Of a stretch of 64,000 nucleotides of DNA, positions 31,493 to 40,947 are shown piece after piece (within the stretch, counting starts at the first letter, position 1; each line of letters opens with the position of its first letter). The notes under the pieces are model-generated. The model was not told the DNA's origin, ran no database searches, and saw only the letters and a list, made by a program, of their open reading frames with translations. Source of the DNA: Escherichia sp. ESNIH1. Lineage in GTDB: Bacteria > Pseudomonadota > Gammaproteobacteria > Enterobacterales > Enterobacteriaceae. Position numbers and translations under genes: made by a program. Location of the stretch: positions 124,001 through 188,000 of the forward strand of contig PQKR01000002.1 in the NCBI GenBank assembly GCA_002918705.1, read 5' to 3'.

Positions 31493-32908
31493 ATGAAAAT
31501 CAAAACTCGCTTCGCGCCAAGCCCGACCGGCTATCTGCACGTCGGTGGTGCGCGTACCGCTCTCTATTCCTGGCTTTTCGCACGTCACCAGAACGGTGAG
31601 TTTGTGCTGCGTATCGAAGACACCGATCTCGAACGCTCTACGCCAGAGGCTATCGAAGCCATTATGGATGGCATGAACTGGCTGAATCTGGAGTGGGATG
31701 AAGGCCCCTATTTCCAGACCAAACGTTTCGACCGCTATAACGCGGTTATCGACGACATGCTGAAAGTGGGCACCGCCTACCGTTGCTACTGCTCTAAAGA
31801 GCGTCTGGAAGCGCTGCGTGAAGAGCAGATGGCCAACGGCGAGAAGCCGCGCTATGACGGCCGCTGCCGCCACGACCACAGCGAACATGCTGCCGATGAG
31901 CCTTGCGTTGTGCGCTTTGCTAACCCGCAGGATGGCTCGGTGATCTTTGACGATCAGATCCGTGGCCCGATCGAGTTCAGTAACCAGGAGCTGGACGATC
32001 TGATCATCCGCCGTACCGACGGCTCCCCAACCTATAACTTCTGCGTTGTGGTAGACGACTGGGATATGCAGATTACCCATGTTATCCGCGGTGAAGACCA
32101 TATCAACAACACCCCGCGCCAGATTAACATCCTGAAAGCGCTGAACGCGCCGGTGCCGGTCTATGCCCACGTTTCGATGATCAACGGCGACGATGGCAAG
32201 AAGCTCTCCAAGCGCCACGGCGCGGTGAGCGTTATGCAGTACCGTGACGATGGCTATCTGCCGGAAGCGCTGCTCAACTATCTGGTGCGTCTGGGCTGGT
32301 CCAGCGGCGACCAGGAGATTTTCAGCCGCGAAGAGATGATCAACCTCTTCTCGCTGGGTGCGGTGAGCAAATCCGCCAGCGCCTTCAACACCGATAAGCT
32401 GCTGTGGCTGAACCACCACTATATCAATACGCTTGCTCCAGAATACGTTGCGACCCATCTGCAGTGGCATATCGAGCAGGCAAATATCGACACCCGTACC
32501 GGTCCGCAGCTGTCTGAGCTCATCAAACTGCTGGGCGAACGCTGCAAGACGCTGAAAGAGATCGCCGAAAGCTGCCGCTACTTCTATGAGGAGTTTGCCG
32601 AATTCGACGCCGACGCCGCGAAGAAGCATCTGCGTCCGGTTGCGCGCCAGCCACTGGAAGTGGTGCGTGACAAACTGGCCGCCATTACCGACTGGACGGC
32701 GGAAAACATCCACCATGCGATTCAGGCAACCGCCGATGAGCTGGAAGTGGGAATGGGTAAAGTGGGGATGCCGCTGCGCGTTGCCGTGACCGGGGCAGGG
32801 CAGTCCCCTGCGCTGGACGTTACCGTACATGCGATTGGTAAAACCCGTAGCGTTGAACGTATTAATCGCGCGCTGGGCTTTATCGCAGAGCGCGAAAGCC
32901 AGCAGTAA
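31493..32908 (+). CDS. gltX: Glutamyl-tRNA synthetase
   Basis: A 471-residue class I synthetase that charges tRNA-Glu. The HIGH-type motif is in [20 protein letters not shown] (HVGG), and [11 protein letters not shown] is the KMSKS loop; a cysteine/histidine zinc-binding insertion lies at [11 protein letters not shown]...CRHDHS. It is divergent from the valine tRNA operon and followed by a strong terminator that overlaps the stop of yfeD. Length equals E. coli GltX. Confidence 0.99.
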   Translation: MKIKTRFAPSPTGYLHVGGARTALYSWLFARHQNGEFVLRIEDTDLERSTPEAIEAIMDGMNWLNLEWDEGPYFQTKRFDRYNAVIDDMLKVGTAYRCYCSKERLEALREEQMANGEKPRYDGRCRHDHSEHAADEPCVVRFANPQDGSVIFDDQIRGPIEFSNQELDDLIIRRTDGSPTYNFCVVVDDWDMQITHVIRGEDHINNTPRQINILKALNAPVPVYAHVSMINGDDGKKLSKRHGAVSVMQYRDDGYLPEALLNYLVRLGWSSGDQEIFSREEMINLFSLGAVSKSASAFNTDKLLWLNHHYINTLAPEYVATHLQWHIEQANIDTRTGPQLSELIKLLGERCKTLKEIAESCRYFYEEFAEFDADAAKKHLRPVARQPLEVVRDKLAAITDWTAENIHHAIQATADELEVGMGKVGMPLRVAVTGAGQSPALDVTVHAIGKTRSVERINRALGFIAERESQQ

Positions 32909-32932
32909 CCCTGCAGCAACCGCACTAAACAG

Positions 32933-32961
32933 AAACGGCAGGGATAACCTGCCGTTTTTTT
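32933..32961 (+). terminator. gltX terminator overlapping the yfeD stop codon
   Basis: AAACGGCAGG-GATAA-CCTGCCGTTT followed by a T run to 32961. The T run shares two bases with the complement of the yfeD stop codon (32960-32962). It lies 24 bp after the gltX stop and can act in both directions. Confidence 0.9.
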
Positions 32962-33355
32962 ATGCCTGTTCGGTATCGGCAATGCCCAGCCGGGTCAAAA
33001 AACCGCGCAGGCCTTCGCGTGCCAGAAAGTGTTCCAGTCGCTCCTGCTCTGCGGGCGTCATATTCTGCAGGACGCTGCCAATCTGGCGCAGCGAAGCCGT
33101 TTGAAAAAGCGTGCTGTAGTTTGCGGAGGGCTCCGCAACTGACCATGCCGACTGGCGGTGACGAACCACCGGTGTTTTGCGCATATAGGCTAACACGCGC
33201 TCATCAATATGGATCAGTCGCGCCCGGCCGCCTTTCACCCCGGTCAACGTCTCGGTTGTCCAGCCCTGTTCGCGGATCCAGCGATTAACGGTTTGCCTGG
33301 CAACGCCAAGGTAGTCCGCCATCTCTTCAGGCGTCATTTTATCAGGTAGCTTCAT
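32960..33355 (-). CDS. yfeD: YfeD, putative DNA-binding protein
   Basis: The ATG at 33355, one base after the yfeC stop, gives 131 residues, close to the 130 of E. coli YfeD; the open frame extends upstream only inside yfeC. The N-terminus has an excisionase/MerR-like helix-turn-helix (MTPEEMADYLGVARQTVNRWIREQGW), then VKGGRARLIHIDERV. The C-terminal part (MTPAEQERLEHFLAREGLRGFLTRLGI) matches that of YfeC, so the two are paralogues in one operon. Targets are unknown. Confidence 0.93.
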   Translation of the reverse strand: MKLPDKMTPEEMADYLGVARQTVNRWIREQGWTTETLTGVKGGRARLIHIDERVLAYMRKTPVVRHRQSAWSVAEPSANYSTLFQTASLRQIGSVLQNMTPAEQERLEHFLAREGLRGFLTRLGIADTEQA

Positions 33356-33356
33356 C

Positions 33357-33719
33357 TTATTTTTCCCTGCTGCGAATACCGAGCCGTTGCAGTAAGCCGC
33401 TAATCCCTTCACGCATTAACAGGGAGGTCAGCTGTTTCTGTTCTGAAGGGGTCATCTCTTTCGCCAGCGTTACCAGCAGCACGTCGAGAGAGGTATCGAG
33501 GCCAGCCTCAGCGTAGAGGGGGGCTTCGGCAGCCCGGCGAGCGTTGCGGATAAACTCACGCACTTGCTCATTGATATGCACCACGCGCGCTTTTCCACCC
33601 TGCACGCCAGGCTTGGGTGACGTTACCCATCCCTCTTTGCGTACCCACTTGTTAATTGTTTGGCGGCTATAGCCTGTCAGTCTGGCTAACTCTTCCGGCG
33701 TCATTCGTTCCTTGATCAT
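33357..33719 (-). CDS. yfeC: YfeC, putative DNA-binding protein
   Basis: A 120-residue protein with the same plan as YfeD: helix-turn-helix (MTPEELARLTGYSRQTINKWVRKEGW), VQGGKARVVHINEQV and a C-terminal MTPSEQKQLTSLLMREGISGLLQRLGI. E. coli YfeC is 114 residues. It is first of the yfeC-yfeD operon and divergent from the alanine tRNAs. The regulatory targets are not known from the sequence. Confidence 0.94.
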   Translation of the reverse strand: MIKERMTPEELARLTGYSRQTINKWVRKEGWVTSPKPGVQGGKARVVHINEQVREFIRNARRAAEAPLYAEAGLDTSLDVLLVTLAKEMTPSEQKQLTSLLMREGISGLLQRLGIRSREK

Positions 33720-33878
33720 GCGATTTCCTGACGAGCAGTAGGGGTAATTAGTGGTTCATTTTATAGCACCATTTTACGCGAAAGTGTGACAGGTTTAACT
33801 CCTGGGTGCGAGCAGGCACGCAATGTCATTCATTTGTTTGCTTTTTCAGCGGTTGAGAGGAAGAGAGAGATTTTGCCG

Positions 33879-33907
33879 TTGACACCTGACAAAGGAATTC
33901 ATATTAT
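33879..33907 (+). promoter_or_regulatory. Promoter of the alanine tRNA pair
   Basis: TTGACA (33879-33884), 17-bp spacer, TATTAT (33902-33907), followed by a GC-rich discriminator (GCCGCCCG). The first tRNA-Ala begins 31 bp further on. Confidence 0.88.
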
Positions 33908-33938
33908 GCCGCCCGTCAACACGACAGCTTTACGCAAC

Positions 33939-34014
<76 letters not shown>

Positions 34015-34054
34015 AATTCTGAACCCAACAGATTTGGTGCGTAAAGAAAATTGT

Positions 34055-34130
<76 letters not shown>

Positions 34131-34138
34131 AAATTCAG

Positions 34139-34165
34139 ACCCTCGCATTACGCGAGGGTTTTTTT
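34139..34165 (+). terminator. Terminator of the alanine tRNA pair
   Basis: ACCCTCGC-ATTAC-GCGAGGGT followed by a seven-T run. Confidence 0.93.
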
Positions 34166-34349
34166 ATGCCTGTCATTTCTGTTTCATCAACCGTCAGTAA
34201 CATGTTATAGCGGCCCTGGGCCCTCGGTCGTAGCTTAACGATAGTTAAGCACCATTTCACTATCAATTCGCCAACTTGATTCACCGTGTGAATAAACCTA
34301 TTATTTCTGCCCGGCAAAACTGCGCGCAAGAGCACATTTATTAACTCAA

Positions 34350-36533
34350 ATGAAAATGAAAATATACAATCATGTGAAAACGTTTTTAATTGCGTTAATA
34401 ATATGTATGGCAGTTGTTCCGGTTTCCCGTTTTATTTCCCCCCGTGCCCAGGTGGATGCAAGCGAAATCTTCCTGTCATGGCTACCGCTCAGCGTATCGC
34501 TGGCGATGATCCTGCTATTTGGCCGTCGGGCTATCCTTCCGCTGATGGCAGGGTTTGCACTGATTTATGAGTGTCTGCTCGATTTAACGCTACTGCAAAC
34601 GGCGGTTTTTCTCTTTTGCTTTTTCTTTCCGCTCCTGTTGACCTGCACCATTGTGCGCTGGCAGCTGGGTACTCGCTGGCGGCACGGCTTACCAAACAGA
34701 GACATGGGGGTGCGTACCGTCTGGCTAGCGTTTGTTGCTCCAGCCGGTATCAAGGCAGCCATGTACGCTGCAGGTAGCCGAGTGGCATTCCCTACTACAG
34801 TAGCTAAGTTTTTTGATACAGGCTCGGTTATTTATAGCATCATTGATATACAGAGCCTGATTTGCGCGGCGCTGATTTTTACCATGATGTTTTATTATCC
34901 GCTGCGCATGCTGGTTAATCCCCGCTATGGTCGGACGCTGTGGCGAAAAAGCATCAAACCTTTTTTGTCGCGGCGAAAAAGAAATTTCACTTTAGGTTGG
35001 CTACTGACATTAACCCTTTTTCTTATCGTCGTCTGCTCACCTTATCAGTCTGACTATATAGCTGGCTATCTGGTCCCGGTCATCTTTATTCTATTTACTT
35101 TAGGTATCGGAAAGCTAAGCCCACCGTTAATTGGTCTGAGCTGGGCATTTACCGCCCTGATGCTGCTCGCCAACAATCAAAATTTCTTGCAGGGCGTCTA
35201 TACCGAATACTCGATGGCCTTCGTGCTGTCGGTACTGATCTCCTTTACCATTTGTATTCTCTATATGGCTGCTATTTATCGGCGCAGCGAGTGGCTTAAG
35301 CGGGCATGGAAGGCGCAGGCGCTCACCGATCCGCTTACCGGCCTGCCGAATTTGCGCGCGCTTGAACAGCAGCTGGAGAAGCATACCCACCGAGTGGTCT
35401 GCTGCCTGCACATCAGCAATTTGGAGTTTCTTAGTCGCCACTACGGCATGATGATGCGCGTTCAGTGCAAGCGCAGCATCACTCGTGAGCTGCAGCCGCT
35501 GCTGATGAGAAATGAGAAGGTGTACCAGCTACCGGGAAGCGAGCTGTTGCTGCTGCTCAACGGCGCCGAACCGACGGCGCGGCTTCAGCATATGGTGGAC
35601 TACCTCAGCGGAAGAAAAATTTTCTGGCATCACACCGCAATGGATATCGAATTTGGTGCCTCCTGGGGAATTATCGAAGGCGCTGGGGAGATCTTTCACC
35701 AGACGCTAGGGCAGCTGAGCTGGCTCTCCGAGCAGGCCTGTTCAACCTCGCACGTGCTGGCCCTGACCCAGAGTCTTGAAACCGTATGCGACCACACTAC
35801 CGAGCGCGTGCTCCTGCTTAACCGCGTGAAGCGTGCGCTGGAGGAGGAGGGGCTGCTGCTCTATGCCCAGCCGATCCAGAACGCGGACGGGGTGGGGTAC
35901 CATGAGGTGCTGACCCGCCTCTCCGTGGAGGGTGAAATTCTGACGCCTGACCGTTTTCTGCCGGTCATTGCCCAGTTTAACCTGAGTATCCGCTTTGATA
36001 TGCAGGTATTGGAGACGCTGCTGCGCTGGCTGCGCGCGCATCCGGTTCCTGGTACCCAGGCGCGATTCTCCGTTAACCTGATGCCGCTGACCCTGATGCA
36101 AAAGGAGTCGGCCACGCAGATTATGGCCCTGTTTAAAAGCTATGGCGTTGCGCCCCAGTGCGTGATTATTGAGATAACCGAAGAGCAGGCTTTTTCCAAT
36201 TCGGAGACCAGCATGCACAACATTCAGCGCCTGCAAAACTACGGTTTCAAGATTGCAATCGATGATTTTGGTACCGGCTACGCTAACTTTGAGCGCCTGA
36301 AGCGCCTGCATGCTGACATCGTGAAGATCGACGGCTGCTTCGTGAAGGATATTCTCACCGACTCTCTGGACGCGATGATCGTGAAGTCCATCTGCTTTAT
36401 GGCGAAAGCCAAATCCCTGACGGTAGTGGCGGAGTATGTAGAGACCGAGGAGCAGCGCGATCTGCTGCTCTCGCTGGGGGTGGACTATCTGCAGGGCTAT
36501 CTGTTGGGTAAACCCGAGAAGCTAGCGGACTAG
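34350..36533 (+). CDS. yfeA: YfeA (PdeA), membrane EAL-domain protein
   Basis: A 727-residue protein. Roughly residues 1-310 form about eight membrane helices, an N-terminal sensory region; then comes a degenerate GGDEF domain whose signature site reads P395-G-S-E-L instead of GGDEF, so it should not make c-di-GMP. The C-terminal EAL domain has E519-V-L in place of EAL, D638-D-F-G-T-G, VKIDG and EYVETEEQ. The catalytic glutamate and aspartates are retained, so c-di-GMP phosphodiesterase activity is possible. It lies between alaX and nupC as in E. coli. The start has a poor ribosome binding site; ATG 34356 is an alternative. Confidence 0.94.
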   Translation: MKMKIYNHVKTFLIALIICMAVVPVSRFISPRAQVDASEIFLSWLPLSVSLAMILLFGRRAILPLMAGFALIYECLLDLTLLQTAVFLFCFFFPLLLTCTIVRWQLGTRWRHGLPNRDMGVRTVWLAFVAPAGIKAAMYAAGSRVAFPTTVAKFFDTGSVIYSIIDIQSLICAALIFTMMFYYPLRMLVNPRYGRTLWRKSIKPFLSRRKRNFTLGWLLTLTLFLIVVCSPYQSDYIAGYLVPVIFILFTLGIGKLSPPLIGLSWAFTALMLLANNQNFLQGVYTEYSMAFVLSVLISFTICILYMAAIYRRSEWLKRAWKAQALTDPLTGLPNLRALEQQLEKHTHRVVCCLHISNLEFLSRHYGMMMRVQCKRSITRELQPLLMRNEKVYQLPGSELLLLLNGAEPTARLQHMVDYLSGRKIFWHHTAMDIEFGASWGIIEGAGEIFHQTLGQLSWLSEQACSTSHVLALTQSLETVCDHTTERVLLLNRVKRALEEEGLLLYAQPIQNADGVGYHEVLTRLSVEGEILTPDRFLPVIAQFNLSIRFDMQVLETLLRWLRAHPVPGTQARFSVNLMPLTLMQKESATQIMALFKSYGVAPQCVIIEITEEQAFSNSETSMHNIQRLQNYGFKIAIDDFGTGYANFERLKRLHADIVKIDGCFVKDILTDSLDAMIVKSICFMAKAKSLTVVAEYVETEEQRDLLLSLGVDYLQGYLLGKPEKLAD

Positions 36534-36537
36534 GCAT

Positions 36538-36564
36538 AAAAAAACCGGGGCAGGCCCCGGTTTT
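36538..36564. terminator. Bidirectional terminator between yfeA and nupC
   Basis: AAAACCGGGG-CAGG-CCCCGGTTTT with extra A residues on the left. It sits between two convergent genes. Confidence 0.92.
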
Positions 36565-36584
36565 GCTCGCGAGTGATATCTATC

Positions 36585-37772
36585 TTACAGCACAAGCGCA
36601 GCGATAGAAGCAGACAGCACGCTGACCAGCGTAGAGCCATAGACCAGTTTCAGGCCGAAGCGTGATACCACGTTACCTTGCTCTTCGTTCAGACCTTTGA
36701 TGGCGCCTGCAATAATGCCGATAGAGGAGAAGTTAGCAAAGGAGACGAGGAACACGGAGAGGATCCCTTCCGCACGCGGTGACAGGGTGCTGGCGATCTT
36801 CTGCAGGTCCATCATGGCAACGAATTCGTTAGAGACCAGTTTGGTCGCCATAATACTGCCTACCTGCAGCGCTTCGCCGGCCGGTACGCCCATTACCCAT
36901 GCAACCGGGTAGAAGATGTAGCCCAGAATGCCCTGGAAGGAGATGCCCAGCACGGCGGCGAACAGGGCGTTGAGGCCAGAGATGAGCGCGATAAAGCCGA
37001 TCAGCATGGCAGCAACGATAATCGCCACCTTGAAGCCTGCCAGGATATACTCACCCAGCATCTCAAAGAAGCTCTGGCCTTCGTGCAGGTTAGCCATCTG
37101 CAGGTTCTCTTCGCTCTCATCCACGCGGTACGGGTTGATCAGCGACAGAACAATAAAGGTGCTGAACATGTTGAGAACCAGCGCCGCAACGACGTATTTT
37201 GGTTCCAGCATGGTCATGTACGCGCCAACGATTGACATGGAGACGGTGGACATCGCCGTAGCTGCCATCGTGTACATGCGGTTGCGCGACATTTTGCCGA
37301 GGATATCTTTATAGGCGATAAAGTTTTCTGACTGCCCCAGAATCAGCGAGCTTACCGCGTTAAACGACTCCAGTTTGCCCATGCCGTTAACTTTTGACAG
37401 CACGGTACCGATAGCGCGGATCACAATCGGCAGAACGCGAATGTGCTGCAGGATACCGATCAGCGCAGAGATAAAGACGATAGGGCAGAGCACTTTCAGG
37501 AAGAAGAATGCCAGACCTTCATCGTTCATTTTACCAAAGACGAAGTTGGTCCCTTCGTTGGCAAAGCCGAGCAGTTTTTCAAACATCTCGGAGAAGCCAC
37601 GCACGAAGCCCTGGCCGACGTCGGAGTTCAGGAAGAACCAGGCGAGTAAGACTTCAATAACCAAAAGCTGAACAACGAAACGAATACGAATTTTCTTGCG
37701 ATCGCTGCTGACCAGCAAGGCCAGAAGCGCCACAACGGCAAGCGCCAAAACAAAGTGAAGAACGCGGGACAT
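36585..37772 (-). CDS. nupC: Nucleoside permease NupC (CNT family)
   Basis: A 395-residue inner membrane proton-driven nucleoside importer. The ATG at 37772 was chosen because GGAG lies eight bases upstream; an ATG at 37790 overlaps that ribosome binding site. CNT features include [22 protein letters not shown] and [16 protein letters not shown]. Compared with remembered E. coli NupC (400 residues), the loop before ISFQGILGY is about five residues shorter. In E. coli the gene is activated by CRP and repressed by CytR. Confidence 0.97.
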   Translation of the reverse strand: MSRVLHFVLALAVVALLALLVSSDRKKIRIRFVVQLLVIEVLLAWFFLNSDVGQGFVRGFSEMFEKLLGFANEGTNFVFGKMNDEGLAFFFLKVLCPIVFISALIGILQHIRVLPIVIRAIGTVLSKVNGMGKLESFNAVSSLILGQSENFIAYKDILGKMSRNRMYTMAATAMSTVSMSIVGAYMTMLEPKYVVAALVLNMFSTFIVLSLINPYRVDESEENLQMANLHEGQSFFEMLGEYILAGFKVAIIVAAMLIGFIALISGLNALFAAVLGISFQGILGYIFYPVAWVMGVPAGEALQVGSIMATKLVSNEFVAMMDLQKIASTLSPRAEGILSVFLVSFANFSSIGIIAGAIKGLNEEQGNVVSRFGLKLVYGSTLVSVLSASIAALVL

Positions 37773-38054
37773 ACTTTTTGCTCCAAACATGAGGCAGGTT
37801 TAGTTTTCGTGCACATTCTATGAAACAAGAGTAAATAAAACGAGATCAAATACACACTATCGTAATGTCCTGTGACGAGACTCAAAAATAGTGATCAAAG
37901 ATACAATTTTGTTATGTTAATAAAAGAAGTGTAAAACCCATTTACGCTGCTAAACTGTAACACATCGGGTTACCTACCCACGCACTATCGCTCTTTTCCT
38001 GTCCTTCACTCCGTTAATCGGTTTTATCTATCGAAGAAATCCACCCAAGCGAAC
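37773..38054 (-). promoter_or_regulatory. nupC side of the divergent nupC/mntH region
   Basis: About 280 AT-rich bases without a gene. A CRP-like sequence TGTGACGAGACTCAAA (37871-37886, second half imperfect) is visible about 100 bp from the nupC start. CytR/CRP control is known for E. coli nupC; the site here is a candidate only. Confidence 0.4.
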
Positions 38055-38104
38055 TTGATAATCATTCGCATTTTGCTAGCATGAAACATAGCAAAGGCTA
38101 TATT
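38055..38104 (+). promoter_or_regulatory. mntH promoter with Fur-like and MntR sites
   Basis: TTGATA (38055-38060), 16-bp spacer and TAGCAT (38077-38082) make a promoter. A Fur-like sequence (TGATAATCATTCGCATTTT, 38056-38074) overlaps the -35 box. An MntR box AACATAGCAAAGGCTATATT (38085-38104) lies over the start site and nearly matches the E. coli mntH operator. Together they predict repression by iron-loaded Fur and manganese-loaded MntR. Confidence 0.8.
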
Positions 38105-38114
38105 AGAGGCAAAA

Positions 38115-39353
38115 ATGAACGATAGCAGCGTTGAAAGTAGTAGCGGGCGTACAGCGCGAAAGCTTCGGTTCGCATTGATGGGACCGGCCTTTGTGGCGGC
38201 GATTGGCTACATCGATCCCGGTAATTTTGCTACCAATATTCAGGCCGGCGCCAGTTTCGGCTATAAGCTGCTGTGGGTTGTTGTATGGGCTAACCTGATG
38301 GCGATGCTGATCCAGGTGCTCTCCGCCAAGCTAGGGATTGCAACAGGCAAAAACCTTGCTGAGCATATCCGCGATCGCTATCCACGGCCGGTAGTCTGGT
38401 TCTACTGGGTGCAGGCGGAGATCATCGCTATGGCCACCGATCTGGCGGAGTTCATCGGGGCGGCAATTGGTTTTAAGCTTATTCTCGGCGTGTCGCTGCT
38501 GCAGGGGGCGGTGCTGACCGGGATTGCCACCTTCCTGATCCTGATGCTGCAGCGTCGCGGCGATAAGCCGCTGGAGAAAGTGATTGGCGGCCTGCTGCTC
38601 TTTGTTGCGGCTGCGTACGTTGTAGAGCTCATCTTCTCCCAGCCTAAGCTGGTGGATCTGGGCAAAGGGATGCTGATCCCCAGCCTGCCGACCACCGAAG
38701 CGGTGTTTCTGGCTGCGGGCGTGCTGGGGGCAACCATTATGCCGCACGTCATCTATCTGCACTCCTCGCTCACCCAGAATCTGCACAGCGGATCGCGCAA
38801 AGAGCGCTACTCAGCAACCAAGTGGGACGTAGCAATTGCCATGACCATTGCCGGCTTCGTTAACCTGGCGATGATGGCGACCGCCGCCGCTGCGTTTCAT
38901 TTTAGCGGCCATACCGGCGTTGCTGACCTGGATCAGGCCTACCTTACCCTTGAACCGTTGTTAAACCATGCGGCAGCGACCATCTTTGGTCTGAGCCTGG
39001 TCGCGGCAGGACTCTCCTCTACGGTAGTGGGGACGCTGGCCGGGCAGGTCGTGATGCAGGGGTTTGTCCGCTTTAGCATTCCGCTGTGGCTACGTCGGTC
39101 TATCACCATGCTGCCGTCGTTTATTGTGATCCTGATGGGACTGGATCCGACGCGTATTCTAGTGATGAGCCAGGTACTGCTTAGCTTCGGTATCGCGCTG
39201 GCGCTGGTGCCGCTGCTGATCTTTACCAGCAACGGTAAGCTGATGGGCGAGCTGGTCAATACCCGACTGGTAAAACGCCTCGGCTGGGTGATTGTGGGTC
39301 TGGTGGTAGGCCTTAACCTGTGGTTGTTGATAGGGATGGCGCTGGGGCTGTAA
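38115..39353 (+). CDS. mntH: Manganese transporter MntH (NRAMP family)
   Basis: A 412-residue inner membrane proton-coupled Mn2+/Fe2+ importer with about eleven helices. The metal-site motif [12 protein letters not shown] on helix 1 and [11 protein letters not shown] on helix 6 are intact. Length equals E. coli MntH. The start at 38115 follows an AGAGG. Upstream lie Fur- and MntR-like operators. It is followed by a REP element and convergent ypeC. Confidence 0.98.
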   Translation: MNDSSVESSSGRTARKLRFALMGPAFVAAIGYIDPGNFATNIQAGASFGYKLLWVVVWANLMAMLIQVLSAKLGIATGKNLAEHIRDRYPRPVVWFYWVQAEIIAMATDLAEFIGAAIGFKLILGVSLLQGAVLTGIATFLILMLQRRGDKPLEKVIGGLLLFVAAAYVVELIFSQPKLVDLGKGMLIPSLPTTEAVFLAAGVLGATIMPHVIYLHSSLTQNLHSGSRKERYSATKWDVAIAMTIAGFVNLAMMATAAAAFHFSGHTGVADLDQAYLTLEPLLNHAAATIFGLSLVAAGLSSTVVGTLAGQVVMQGFVRFSIPLWLRRSITMLPSFIVILMGLDPTRILVMSQVLLSFGIALALVPLLIFTSNGKLMGELVNTRLVKRLGWVIVGLVVGLNLWLLIGMALGL

Positions 39354-39365
39354 TGTGGGAGTAAC

Positions 39366-39397
39366 GCCGGGTGGCGGCTGCGCCTGACCCGGCCTAC
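39366..39397. repeat. Single REP element between mntH and ypeC
   Basis: GCCGGGTGGCGGCTGCGCCT onward forms the typical REP hairpin between the 3' ends of two convergent genes. Confidence 0.85.
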
Positions 39398-39416
39398 GAA
39401 ATAAATTACACGTTTA

Positions 39417-39758
39417 TCAATGGTGGTGGCCGTGACCATGACCATGACCGCGTCCCGGGCCACGACGGTCGCTGCGATCGTGCCAGCCTTCGCGATAGCC
39501 GCGCTCATAGGCTTTACGGTTGTCCCAGCCACGATGGTAGCCGCGATCGTGTGGACGCCAGCGGTTATCACGCCACTGATAGTGACGGTGCCAGTAGTCC
39601 CGGTCGCGCCAGTCTCGGCCATCCCAGTAGTGGCCCCGATCGTCCCGGTCGCCAATCTGTAGTTTTATAGACGGTAGCAGTGTGATCTCACCGGCGTGGG
39701 CGACCAGCGGGGCTGTAGTAGCCATTAACAGTGCTGCCAGAATAAGTGACCTGAACAT
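39417..39758 (-). CDS. ypeC: YpeC, small secreted DUF2502 protein
   Basis: The ATG at 39758 gives 113 residues; the open frame runs 14 codons further upstream without a better start. A signal peptide ([22 protein letters not shown]) precedes [17 protein letters not shown]. The rest is extremely rich in Arg, Asp, His, Tyr and Trp and ends in a GHGHGHGHH tail that could bind metal ions. The equivalent E. coli protein is similar and also sits beside mntH. Function unknown; a link to metal is only suggested by the histidine tail. Confidence 0.9.
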   Translation of the reverse strand: MFRSLILAALLMATTAPLVAHAGEITLLPSIKLQIGDRDDRGHYWDGRDWRDRDYWHRHYQWRDNRWRPHDRGYHRGWDNRKAYERGYREGWHDRSDRRGPGRGHGHGHGHHH

Positions 39759-39878
39759 AAAAATTTCCTCCACGAGCGGGCCACGATGGCCTGTAAGCAA
39801 ATATTACGAGACGTAAAGACCCGTAGCATCGGCTTAACTCCTAATTCGTGGAGGGCAGCACTTTTTGTTAAAAAAGAG

Positions 39879-40877
39879 TTAATCCGTGCCGTTCAGAATT
39901 GCATCGATGATGGCACACTCCTGCTCGGTAAAGTGGCGGTTAGCCAGCATGCCCGCCGCATCGTCCAGTTGGGCAATTTTACTTGCACCAATCAGCACCG
40001 AGGTGACTCTGTCCCCGCGCAGCACCCACGCCAGTGCCATCTGGGAGAGCTTCTGCCCGCGCCCCTGGGCCAGAGCATTAAGCTTACGCACCTTCTCTAG
40101 CTTCTCATCGGTAAGCTGATCCGGGTTGAGGAAGCGGCTGCCGCTGGCGGCCCGCGAATCGGCCGGAATGCCGTTCAGGTAGCGGTCTGTTAGCTGACCA
40201 CCCGCCAGCGGTGAAAAGGCAATGCTGCCGACCCCTCTCTCTGCCAGCAGATCCAGCAGCTCATCCTCGACCCAGCGCTCAAACATCGAGTATTTCGGCT
40301 GATGGATCAGGCAGGGGGTGCCCAGGTCATCAAGGATAGCGATGGCCTCACGGGCCAGATCCGCCGGGTAGTTAGACAGGCCGACGTAGAGCGCTTTCCC
40401 CTGGCGCACGATATGGTCTAGCGCGCGCATGGTCTCTTTCAGCGGCGTATGCGGATCCGGGCGGTGATGATAGAAGATATCGACATACTCAAGGCCCATC
40501 CGGCGCAGGCTCTGATCGAGGCTGGCAATAAGATACTTGCGTGAGCCCCAGTCGCCGTAGGGGCCGTCCCACATGGTATACCCGGCCTTCGAGGAGATAA
40601 TCAGCTCGTCGCGGTAAGGCAAAAAGTCTTCCCGCAGAATGCGGCCAAAGTTGCTTTCGGCAGAGCCAGGGGGCGGGCCGTAGTTATTGGCAAGATCAAA
40701 GTGGGTTATACCCAAATCAAAGGCGTGGCGTAGCAGCTGGCGGCTGGTCTCCACCAGGGTGGCGTCGCCAAAGTTATGCCACAGCCCCAGCGATATGGCC
40801 GGCAGCCTGATGCCGCTTTCGCCGCAGCGGCGATACTCCATTGCCTGATAGCGCTCAGGATTAGCCTGATAAACCAT
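39879..40877 (-). CDS. Aldo/keto reductase, YghZ/Gpr-like
   Basis: The ATG at 40877 (MVYQANPERY) follows AGAGGA and gives 332 residues. It is an AKR14-type barrel: catalytic DLANNYGPPPGSAE, ELIISSKAGY with the active lysine, DIFYHHRPD with the histidine, and NADPH-binding SVLIGASK. It resembles E. coli YghZ (L-glyceraldehyde-3-phosphate reductase, 346 residues) over the whole length but is clearly diverged, so it may be a paralogue with a different substrate. It is inserted between ypeC and yfeO, which are adjacent in E. coli. It shares its strand with yfeO, 70 bp upstream. Confidence 0.88.
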   Translation of the reverse strand: MVYQANPERYQAMEYRRCGESGIRLPAISLGLWHNFGDATLVETSRQLLRHAFDLGITHFDLANNYGPPPGSAESNFGRILREDFLPYRDELIISSKAGYTMWDGPYGDWGSRKYLIASLDQSLRRMGLEYVDIFYHHRPDPHTPLKETMRALDHIVRQGKALYVGLSNYPADLAREAIAILDDLGTPCLIHQPKYSMFERWVEDELLDLLAERGVGSIAFSPLAGGQLTDRYLNGIPADSRAASGSRFLNPDQLTDEKLEKVRKLNALAQGRGQKLSQMALAWVLRGDRVTSVLIGASKIAQLDDAAGMLANRHFTEQECAIIDAILNGTD

Positions 40878-40947
40878 GCAGTTATCCTCTCTGTTCTGTA
40901 AAACAAAAGACATTACACCGGAAGGACTCAGGAAACCCGCCCGGGGA

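Noticed and set aside
31475-32830. 451-codon open frame antisense to gltX
   Set aside because: Entirely opposite a conserved essential gene and without recognisable motifs; explained by codon bias of gltX.
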